From Lachnospiraceae bacterium (lineage in GTDB: Bacteria; Bacillota; Clostridia; Lachnospirales; Lachnospiraceae), in the NCBI GenBank assembly GCA_017961385.1, contig JAGCXJ010000157.1:1-7999 (forward strand): a stretch of 7,999 nt of DNA. The letters are read 5' to 3'. The position numbers and the translations under genes were made by a program. Below the pieces are notes generated by a model that was given only the letters and a program-made list of their open reading frames with translations, did not search any database and was not told where the DNA came from. Below are positions 1-4,136 of this stretch, in pieces. Positions within the stretch are counted from its first letter, which is position 1, and each line of letters begins with the position of its first letter.

Positions 1-1
1 T

Positions 2-1852
2 CCCGAGCCATTCTACAGAGGATTTCCTCAGACTGTAAGAGAACTTTCCAAAGATCAGCTTTTATTTGATCAACTACTTCATTACGTGCAGACATACGGA
101 CTTGGAGATTTTTCTGAGGCGGGCCATTCGCTCTTTGAAGATAACTTTGATCGTATAGCATTTAAGGAGAGCGCGGATATAAATGAATTTACAGTCATTA
201 CTTCCAAGGAAGCAGTCATGATCCTTGGGCAGATGGTTGATGATCTGTTAAGCTCTACAAGACCTTTAAGCGATGAACAGTTCATTCTCATAAAGGAATA
301 TGTTGATGATTTCTCATATGAGATAAAGGACATCGCATCAAAGAATACAGCAATAAGACTGTTAGTTGAGACAAGAAACATTTCTTATGCAGACTTCTTG
401 CATATGTCTGATGTGATAAAGGTTGTTGATGAGATCAACTATTCGCAGTATGAGAACAAGGACATCAATAAACTCAATCTTAAAAATCAGGACAGAAAGT
501 TCATAACCAAGATCATGAACAGACTGTTTGAAGCGGGCAGATGTGATATCAGAAACTGTTATGAGAAGAAAAAGACATGGAACGGTCTGCTCCATCACAT
601 TCACTACAAGGCAGTACGTGATGCATCGAAGCACTTTAGCGAAGCTATGCGATCACCGGGAAACGACTCTGTCTTTTCCGAATTTGAAAAGCAGATGACA
701 AACAAGAGCATTGAAAGAGCGGTGGATGCGTTAAAAAACGGAAAAGGATCATCAGCGCTTTTGCGTAATCTTAACTATATAATAAGAAGATGCGAGAAAA
801 AGAAGGATCTTGACTACGTGCTTGACAGCATCGAGACAAAGAATGTGATCGTTCTGATTCAGCTTCTTATCCAGTATGCTCATTACAGGGCATATTCGGA
901 AAGAACTTTTAAGTTTACTAAGCATAATAAGCTTAAGATACACACAGAAACTTCAGATGAAATGACAAGCAGAAGATCATATATATCAAAAGAGCAGATT
1001 AAGATGATATGTGACAGGCTTAAAATGAACCTTGAAGACGTATTAAAGGATAGACTTGGAAAGGTATATATCGATCCTGATATGGTAAACTATGCTCTTC
1101 CTGTACAGGAGAGCACTGCTCAGGGCGGATTCGGGACTCTGACAAGAGGTTCAAGGATCCATATCGATGACTGCAAAAAGATACGTGCATTCACTTACTG
1201 GGAAAAGGTTGACGATATCGATCTTTCTGTTTTCGGCATTGATAATGAAGGAAACAGAACTGAGTTTTCATGGAGAACCATGGCAGGCAGACAGTCTGAT
1301 GCGATTAGCTACTCAGGAGACCAGACAAGCGGATTTAACGGCGGATCGGAATACTTTGATATCGATGTTCAAAAGATAAAAAAGATGTATCCTGATATGC
1401 GTTACATGATACTGTGTGACAATGTATATTCAAGAAAGTCTTTTGACAAGTGTTTCTGCAAAGCAGGATATATGACAAGAGATACGCTTGATTCAGGAAA
1501 CGTCTTTGAACCTAAGACGGTCAAAACATCGTTTGTGATAAACTGTAACAGCACTTTTGCATATCTTTTCGGTATCGATCTTGAAAAGAATGATCTTATA
1601 TGGTTAAACACTGCAAGAGAGTCAAATGCAAGCGTTGCGGGAACAACAGAAATGGATTTTCTTCTTGACTATTTTGATGTCACCGATACAATAAATGTCT
1701 TTACATTCTTTGAAATGATGGCAAAAGAAAAAGTTACAGATATCAGCGAAGCTGATATCATAGTCACCGATAAGACTATCGAATGCGACAGTGATGCTCA
1801 GATCATACGGGAGTATGATGTAGAGAAGATGATGGCATTCATGAACATGTAA
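2..1852 (+). CDS. TerD-family multidomain protein, 5' partial
   Basis: The frame is open from the left edge to the TAA at 1850-1852, so 616 residues are visible and the true start lies upstream. Residues 382-560 (counted from the window edge) resemble a TerD domain: a Y-W-E-K-x-x-D-I-D-L-S strand at 399-409, GDQTSG at 439-444, and E-Y-F-D-I-D at 450-455, which match the acidic metal-binding segments typical of TerD. TerD proteins are cytoplasmic calcium-binding proteins linked to tellurite, oxidative and phage stress. The roughly 380 residues before the domain are mostly helical and charged, with a conserved-looking WNGLLHHIHYK at 193-203. I do not recognise a catalytic motif there. Ordinary TerD is about 190 residues, so this is a large fusion. 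It is the first visible gene of a unit closed by the terminator at 2008-2047. The TerD call is fairly firm; the N-terminal function is unknown. Confidence 0.85.
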   Translation, partial: PEPFYRGFPQTVRELSKDQLLFDQLLHYVQTYGLGDFSEAGHSLFEDNFDRIAFKESADINEFTVITSKEAVMILGQMVDDLLSSTRPLSDEQFILIKEYVDDFSYEIKDIASKNTAIRLLVETRNISYADFLHMSDVIKVVDEINYSQYENKDINKLNLKNQDRKFITKIMNRLFEAGRCDIRNCYEKKKTWNGLLHHIHYKAVRDASKHFSEAMRSPGNDSVFSEFEKQMTNKSIERAVDALKNGKGSSALLRNLNYIIRRCEKKKDLDYVLDSIETKNVIVLIQLLIQYAHYRAYSERTFKFTKHNKLKIHTETSDEMTSRRSYISKEQIKMICDRLKMNLEDVLKDRLGKVYIDPDMVNYALPVQESTAQGGFGTLTRGSRIHIDDCKKIRAFTYWEKVDDIDLSVFGIDNEGNRTEFSWRTMAGRQSDAISYSGDQTSGFNGGSEYFDIDVQKIKKMYPDMRYMILCDNVYSRKSFDKCFCKAGYMTRDTLDSGNVFEPKTVKTSFVINCNSTFAYLFGIDLEKNDLIWLNTARESNASVAGTTEMDFLLDYFDVTDTINVFTFFEMMAKEKVTDISEADIIVTDKTIECDSDAQIIREYDVEKMMAFMNM

Positions 1853-1870
1853 AACAAACTGGAGAAGATC

Positions 1871-1993
1871 ATGAACACAATGATAATTAAAAAGATAATT
1901 TCACAAAGCGTTAACAGCCAGTCGCCTGTAGGCAGCTGGTGTGTTCGTGATGCAATCAGGTATTTGCATGACCCTGTAGGAAATATGACTTAA
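1871..1993 (+). CDS. possible 40-aa small protein after the TerD-like gene
   Basis: An ATG at 1871 follows a GGAG at 1861-1864 with a good 6-nt spacing, and the frame runs 40 codons to TAA at 1991-1993. It begins 18 nt after the TerD-like stop and ends 14 nt before the terminator stem, so it would be the last gene of that unit. The product starts MNTMIIKK and contains PVGSWCVRDAIRYLHDPVG. I recognise no family, and there is no signal peptide or membrane helix. It could be a real small protein, the remnant of a longer gene cut short, or a chance frame. The ribosome binding site and position are the only support. Confidence 0.4.
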   Translation: MNTMIIKKIISQSVNSQSPVGSWCVRDAIRYLHDPVGNMT

Positions 1994-2007
1994 AGCTATC
2001 TTAGCAT

Positions 2008-2047
2008 AGCGGTTGTTTCCTATAACGGAGACAGCCGCTTTTTATTT
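2008..2047 (+). terminator. rho-independent terminator of the TerD-like unit
   Basis: Bases 2008-2020 pair with 2027-2039 in a 13-bp stem containing two G-T wobbles, with a 6-base loop (TATAAC, 2021-2026). A T-rich tail, TTTTTATTT, runs from 2039 to 2047. The stem and tail fit an intrinsic terminator very well. The first tRNA gene begins at 2048, directly after the tail, so the tRNA promoter must lie within or upstream of this hairpin, or the tRNAs depend on read-through. Confidence 0.85.
2021..2026 (+). promoter_or_regulatory. possible -10 box for the tRNA array, inside the terminator loop
   Basis: TATAAC in the hairpin loop matches five of six bases of the -10 consensus. A start about 7 nt downstream would give a leader of roughly 15 nt before the first tRNA. 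The only -35-like sequence is TTAGCA at 2001-2006, matching four of six bases, with a short 14-bp spacer. The call rests on the need for a promoter between the terminator and the tRNAs, and it is weak. Confidence 0.25.
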
Positions 2048-2131
2048 GCCGTGTTGGCTCATATGGTACAGCACCGGTCTTGAAAACCGGCATTCCGAAA
2101 GGATATCCGGGTTCAAATCCCGGGCACGGCG
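2048..2131 (+). tRNA. tRNA-Ser (anticodon TGA)
   Basis: The acceptor stem 2048-2054/2124-2130 pairs fully with one G-T wobble, and the discriminator is G2131, as expected for tRNA-Ser. The anticodon arm is CCGGT/ACCGG around the loop CTTGAAA, with anticodon TGA at 2081-2083. A long variable arm (2091-2105) marks a class II tRNA. The T arm is CCGGG-TTCAAAT-CCCGG. No CCA is encoded. It reads UCA and related serine codons. It is the first gene of the array and one of its structurally clean members. Confidence 0.95.
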
Positions 2132-2156
2132 TATGTCCCCGTAGTCTAATGGATCA
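2131..2156 (+). repeat. direct repeat, copy 1, at the Arg-ACG 5' end
   Basis: GTATGTCCCCGTAG (2131-2144) recurs exactly at 2368-2381. After three different bases, AATGGAT recurs as well. The match includes the spacer between tRNA genes as well as the tRNA 5' half, which points to duplication or conversion within the array. Confidence 0.7.
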
Positions 2157-2208
2157 AAACATCCGGCTACGAACCGGAAAAGTGGGGGTTCAAATCCCTC
2201 CGGGGATA
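2135..2208 (+). tRNA. tRNA-Arg (anticodon ACG)
   Basis: The acceptor stem GTCCCCG/CGGGGAT closes with a terminal G-T wobble, and the discriminator is A2208. The anticodon stem TCCGG/CCGGA is perfect around CTACGAA, giving anticodon ACG at 2169-2171. This is the usual inosine-modified bacterial tRNA for CGN codons. The T arm has one G-T wobble. The D stem GTCT/AAAC has a C-A mismatch at positions 12-23, which is unusual for this otherwise conserved tRNA. No CCA is encoded. Its 5' end and spacer are repeated at the second Arg gene (from 2368). Confidence 0.88.
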
Positions 2209-2217
2209 TTAGATCAA

Positions 2218-2290
2218 AGCCGCATAGCTCAATTGGCAGAGCGCATGACTCTGAATCATGAGGCTGCAGGTTCGATCCCTGCTGCGGTTG
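2218..2290 (+). tRNA. tRNA-Gln (anticodon CTG)
   Basis: The acceptor AGCCGCA pairs with TGCGGTT (2283-2289) through one G-T wobble, and the discriminator is G2290. The D stem GCTC/GAGC, anticodon stem CATGA/TCATG and T stem GCAGG/CCTGC are all perfect. The loop CTCTGAA gives anticodon CTG at 2251-2253, which reads CAG. No CCA is encoded. The first base pair is A-U; a weak 1-72 pair is a known feature of glutamine tRNAs. This is a structurally sound gene. Confidence 0.93.
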
Positions 2291-2297
2291 TTTATAA

Positions 2298-2368
2298 AGG
2301 CTTATGGTGCAGTGGCAGCACACAGGACTTTGACTCCTGAGACATCGGTTCGAATCCGGTTTTGCCTG
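2298..2368 (+). tRNA. tRNA-Gln (anticodon TTG), with acceptor-stem mismatches
   Basis: The anticodon stem CAGGA/TCCTG is perfect around CTTTGAC, with anticodon TTG at 2330-2332. The D stem GTGC/GCAC is perfect, and the T arm ATCGG-TTCGAAT-CCGGT has one wobble. The acceptor AGGCTTA must pair with TTTGCCT (2361-2367), which leaves two adjacent U-U mismatches at 5-68 and 6-67. The discriminator is G2368. No CCA is encoded and the variable loop is short. The core is intact, so it may still fold. The start TAAAGGCTT-x-TGGTG is shared with the Trp gene. Confidence 0.8.
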
Positions 2369-2393
2369 TATGTCCCCGTAGCTCAATGGATGA
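2368..2393 (+). repeat. direct repeat, copy 2, at the Arg-TCT 5' end
   Basis: This is the second copy of the repeat at 2131-2156. It spans the last base of Gln-TTG, the 3-nt spacer and the 5' part of Arg-TCT. Its D stem (GCTC) is canonical, whereas copy 1 has GTCT. Confidence 0.7.
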
Positions 2394-2445
2394 GAGCAAT
2401 TAAGTTCTAATCCGTAAGTTGAGCGTTCGAGTCGCTATGGGGATA
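2372..2445 (+). tRNA. tRNA-Arg (anticodon TCT), degenerate anticodon stem
   Basis: The acceptor GTCCCCG/TGGGGAT (wobbles at both ends), a perfect D stem GCTC/GAGC, and a TTCGAGT T loop mark a tRNA gene. The loop GTTCTAA gives anticodon TCT at 2406-2408, which reads AGA/AGG. The anticodon stem ATTAA/TCCGT keeps only three of five pairs, with U-C at 29-41 and A-C at 30-40. The T stem has a G-A at 49-65, and position 32 is G rather than the usual pyrimidine. It may be a decaying copy or a divergent tRNA. AGA is a common codon in this window, so the cell must have a working UCU tRNA somewhere. Confidence 0.65.
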
Positions 2446-2449
2446 CTCT

Positions 2450-2534
2450 GCTCATGTGTCCGAGTGGTTTATGGTACTTCCCTGCTACGGAAGTGGGCTA
2501 ATTGGCCTCGCAGGTTCGAATCCTGTCGTGAGCG
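2450..2534 (+). tRNA. tRNA-Ser (anticodon GCT)
   Basis: The acceptor GCTCATG/CGTGAGC pairs throughout with one wobble, and the discriminator is G2534. The anticodon stem CTTCC/GGAAG is perfect around CTGCTAC, giving anticodon GCT at 2484-2486 for AGC/AGU. A long variable arm (about 2494-2515) makes it class II, as serine tRNAs require. The T arm is GCAGG-TTCGAAT-CCTGT with one wobble. No CCA is encoded. It begins 4 nt after the Arg-TCT gene. Confidence 0.93.
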
Positions 2535-2537
2535 TAA

Positions 2538-2610
2538 AGGCTTTTGGTGTAACGGCTAACACATCGGTCTCCAAAACCGTAAGATTTCGGTTCGAATCCG
2601 AAGGAGCCTG
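2538..2610 (+). tRNA. tRNA-Trp (anticodon CCA)
   Basis: The acceptor AGGCTTT pairs with GGAGCCT through two adjacent wobbles, and the discriminator is G2610, the tryptophan identity base. The D stem GTGT/ACAC and T stem TTCGG/CCGAA are perfect. The anticodon loop CTCCAAA gives CCA at 2571-2573. The anticodon stem TCGGT/ACCGT has one U-U mismatch at its outer pair (27-43). No CCA tail is encoded. The overall fold is credible. Confidence 0.93.
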
Positions 2611-2621
2611 TAGCAAAAAAT

Positions 2622-2693
2622 GTTCCCGTGGTCTAACGGTTAGGATAAAGGTCTGCAAAACCTTGGGTATGGGTTCGAATCCCATCAGGAACT
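2622..2693 (+). tRNA. tRNA-Cys (anticodon GCA)
   Basis: The anticodon stem AAGGT/ACCTT is perfect around CTGCAAA, with anticodon GCA at 2655-2657. The discriminator is T2693, and U73 is the main identity base for cysteinyl-tRNA synthetase. The T stem ATGGG/CCCAT is perfect. The acceptor GTTCCCG/CAGGAAC has a C-A mismatch at 6-67. No CCA is encoded. It is the last gene of the array, and no T-rich intrinsic terminator follows closely. Confidence 0.9.
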
Positions 2694-2738
2694 TAAGCAG
2701 ACTGATCAAATGATCAGGATGAAATTATTACATAAGAG
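2694..2738. other. spacer downstream of the tRNA array
   Basis: This contains a small palindrome, CTGATC/GATCAG (2702-2717), with a 4-base loop and no T-run. It might mark the 3' end of the tRNA precursor. No gene was seen. Confidence 0.4.
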
Positions 2739-2767
2739 GTGTCAAGTTCTTTACGAGGACTTGACAC
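2739..2767 (+). promoter_or_regulatory. inverted repeat overlapping a -35 box: operator or attenuator
   Basis: GTGTCAAGT at 2739-2747 is a perfect inverted repeat of ACTTGACAC at 2759-2767. Two further pairs (one wobble) make an 11-bp stem with a 7-base loop. The TTGACA of the candidate promoter at 2761-2766 lies inside the right arm. No T-run follows, so it is a poor intrinsic terminator. A repressor operator for the ArsC-like gene, or a 3' hairpin on the tRNA transcript, are the two likely roles. Confidence 0.55.
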
Positions 2768-2790
2768 ACAGGCTATGCCTATAGTAAAGA
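2761..2790 (+). promoter_or_regulatory. candidate sigma-A promoter for the ArsC-like gene
   Basis: A perfect TTGACA at 2761-2766 is followed after 18 bp by TAAAGA at 2785-2790, which matches four of six -10 bases. A start near 2797 would leave a very short leader before the GGAGG at 2801. TATAGT at 2780-2785 is a better -10 match, but its 13-bp spacing is too short. Confidence 0.45.
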
Positions 2791-2800
2791 TAGAGTAGAC

Positions 2801-2805
2801 GGAGG
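2801..2805 (+). promoter_or_regulatory. ribosome binding site deciding the ArsC-like start
   Basis: GGAGG lies 8 nt before the ATG at 2814 but only 2 nt before the in-frame TTG at 2808. The spacing selects the ATG. Confidence 0.8.
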
Positions 2806-2813
2806 ATTTGGAT

Positions 2814-3164
2814 ATGATAAAAGTTTACTGCTATCAGAGATGCACAACCTGTCAGAAAGCTTTAAAATGGCTGGATGATAATGACATAAAATATCAACTC
2901 ATCGATATCAAGAAAGATAATCCGGATGAAAAGACTCTGAGACAGTTACATGCAAAGAGTCAGCTTCCGTTAAAGAAGTTCTTTAATACAAGCGGACAGT
3001 TATATCGTGAAATGCAGCTTTCAAAGAAGCTTGCCGATATGAGCGAGGATGAAATGTTTAAGCTGCTTGCATCGGACGGAATGCTGGTTAAGCGTCCTTT
3101 GCTGGTAACAGATAAAAAGGTACTTGCAGGTTTCAAGGAAGAAGAATGGAGTAAAGTGTTATGA
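2814..3164 (+). CDS. ArsC/Spx-family thioredoxin-fold protein
   Basis: This 116-residue cytoplasmic protein has the length and order of the ArsC/Spx/YffB family. A beta strand (IKVYCY) leads into C10-T-T-C13 at the start of the first helix, and the family's C-terminal signature appears as LVKRPLLV (91-98) followed by G106-F. The CxxC resembles the redox switch of Spx and MgsR, whereas classical arsenate reductases have a single catalytic cysteine after HNP. A redox-sensing regulator or a thiol reductase is therefore as likely as arsenate reduction, and no ars genes are nearby. The ATG at 2814 is chosen from the GGAGG spacing. Its stop overlaps the next start (ATGA at 3161-3164), so the two genes are probably translationally coupled. 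Family membership is secure; the exact substrate is not. Confidence 0.88.
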   Translation: MIKVYCYQRCTTCQKALKWLDDNDIKYQLIDIKKDNPDEKTLRQLHAKSQLPLKKFFNTSGQLYREMQLSKKLADMSEDEMFKLLASDGMLVKRPLLVTDKKVLAGFKEEEWSKVL

Positions 3165-3376
3165 AAAAGTATGTATCGCTTGACAAGCGAAGCAAGAAGG
3201 CAAAAAAGGAGTATTATTCAAAGATGCGAAGCACATGGGGAGAATTTGATCCAGTGACAAAAAGCGTACCTAGTGCTAAGACTTACGATCGAAAAAAGGA
3301 AAAAACAAAGCTAAGAAAGCTCAGCGATGAATCCGGTTGCGGATATAATGCTGAGCTTTTGTTTTGCTTATCATGA
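3161..3376 (+). CDS. small basic protein of unknown function
   Basis: A 71-residue product starts at the ATG that overlaps the ArsC-like stop by 4 nt. The first 55 residues are rich in Lys, Arg, Tyr and Ser, with a central segment TWGEFDPVTKSVPSAKTYDRKK. I associate a W-x-x-x-(N/D)-P-V-T-x-x-V-P-x-x-K-x-Y-x-R-K pattern with small uncharacterised clostridial proteins. The charge suggests RNA or DNA binding, but no domain is recognised. There is no signal peptide or membrane helix. The last 20 or so codons are also the terminator hairpin, so the C-terminus may be shaped more by RNA structure than by protein function. Likely real; function unknown. Confidence 0.7.
   Translation: MKKYVSLDKRSKKAKKEYYSKMRSTWGEFDPVTKSVPSAKTYDRKKEKTKLRKLSDESGCGYNAELLFCLS
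3316..3366 (+). terminator. rho-independent terminator overlapping the 3' end of the small basic gene
   Basis: AAAGCTCAGC (3316-3325) pairs perfectly with GCTGAGCTTT (3350-3359). The 24-base loop contains a second hairpin, ATCCG/CGGAT around GTTG (3331-3344). A T-rich tail (TTTTGTTTTG) follows. It lies inside the coding frame, and the TGA comes 8 nt after its end. Confidence 0.85.
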
Positions 3377-3401
3377 CAAAGATACATCATTCTATTATAA
3401 T
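3373..3401 (+). promoter_or_regulatory. sigma-A promoter of the seven-gene run
   Basis: ATGACA (3373-3378) matches five of six -35 bases and TATAAT (3396-3401) is a perfect -10, with an ideal 17-bp spacer. A start near 3408 gives a leader of about 16 nt. It follows the terminator immediately and overlaps the previous stop codon, so a unit boundary lies here. Confidence 0.85.
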
Positions 3402-3413
3402 GGGAAATATAAA

Positions 3414-3419
3414 GGGGGT
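3414..3419 (+). promoter_or_regulatory. ribosome binding site deciding the membrane-protein start
   Basis: GGGGGT lies just upstream of the ATG at 3424 and downstream of the expected transcript start near 3408. This excludes the longer in-frame starts, which lie before or inside the promoter. Confidence 0.75.
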
Positions 3420-3423
3420 ATTT

Positions 3424-4128
3424 ATGGATATAGCACAGTTAAAAACAGAACTTAAAAAGATGGGGTTTAATGATCGTTCGGTTCACATCGGAGAGAGTCC
3501 TTACTGTGAGGAGTGCTTTAATCTTATAAAGCTTGAGAGCGGTAAATGGGAGATATTCTACGGGGAGCACGGACAGAAGACAAATCCGCGTGTTTATGAT
3601 ACCGAAGAAGAAGCCTGTGAGGGCCTTTTAAAGATGATAAAAGGTGATGAGCCCGCGATATTTAACAAGCCTTCTATCTTTGATCCTGTAAGGAGACCGG
3701 ATATCGAATATCCTGGAAAGTATAAAGCGACTCTTGGCATCATGATCTTCTTTTGTCTGCTGGGAGCGGGTTTATCGATATTTGCATTTGTTAGAAACTA
3801 CTGTTATCTGAATGCGCTGACATGTCTGTTTATTGTTCTCACTGCGTTTTTTTGTGTGATGGCATACTGCTATACAGATAAAGACAGGTATGAAAAATTT
3901 GAATACTATCTGACTCCTCTGTTTTTTAGCGTTCTGATTCTGTTTTTCATTTTTATCTGTATCGTGGCTTTCCTGTATTTCATAAAACGTATAAAAGAAG
4001 GGGAAAGCCTATTGGAAAACATTGCATCTCTTGTGATGGTTGAAGCAAGTTTTGGCACGTTCATATTTATATTTTTTTATTTCTATATACGACCGTATAT
4101 CAGGAAAAAGGATTCTGAAGATAAATAG
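3424..4128 (+). CDS. four-helix membrane protein with a possible Imm59-like N-terminal domain
   Basis: The 234-residue product has two parts. Residues 1-72 are soluble, with the pattern YCEECFNLIKLESGKWEIFYGEHG (27-50) and then VYDTEEEACEGLL (57-69). This W-x-(V/I)-x-Y-x-E-x-G ... F/Y-x-x-E-x-x-A-C pattern resembles small immunity proteins of polymorphic toxin systems (Imm59 type), a tentative match from memory. Residues 103-123, 129-149, 163-186 and 203-222 are four hydrophobic membrane helices, and the tail is basic. No signal peptide is present. It is the first gene after the promoter at 3373-3401, and the next ATG is 8 nt past its stop. No toxin gene is visible, so an immunity role is unproven; it could equally be a membrane protein of unrelated function. 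Confidence 0.8.
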   Translation: MDIAQLKTELKKMGFNDRSVHIGESPYCEECFNLIKLESGKWEIFYGEHGQKTNPRVYDTEEEACEGLLKMIKGDEPAIFNKPSIFDPVRRPDIEYPGKYKATLGIMIFFCLLGAGLSIFAFVRNYCYLNALTCLFIVLTAFFCVMAYCYTDKDRYEKFEYYLTPLFFSVLILFFIFICIVAFLYFIKRIKEGESLLENIASLVMVEASFGTFIFIFFYFYIRPYIRKKDSEDK

Positions 4129-4136
4129 GAGAAGGC

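Noticed and set aside
86..1852. GTG at 86 as the real start of the TerD-like protein
   Set aside because: The frame is open upstream to position 2, the upstream codons read like protein, and no ribosome binding site precedes the GTG. The gene is cut by the window edge.
2048..2693. Regular spacing of about 75-85 bases suggesting a CRISPR or other repeat array
   Set aside because: The units are distinct tRNAs with cloverleaf pairing, not identical repeats with spacers.
2048..2693. Integrative-element attachment site at a tRNA 3' end
   Set aside because: No second copy of any tRNA 3' end and no integrase gene were seen in the window.
2042..2713. Open frames on both strands across the tRNA array
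   Set aside because: They lie over eight tRNA genes and are explained by tRNA sequence; none has a convincing ribosome binding site.
2702..2717. Small palindrome after tRNA-Cys as a terminator
   Set aside because: The stem is short and AT-rich, with no T-tract following.
2808..3164. TTG at 2808 as the ArsC-like start
   Set aside because: It is only 2 nt from the ribosome binding site, whereas the ATG at 2814 is at the proper distance.
3364..4128. TTG at 3364 as the start of the membrane protein
   Set aside because: It lies in the T-tract of the previous terminator and upstream of the promoter; the ATG at 3424 has a strong ribosome binding site.
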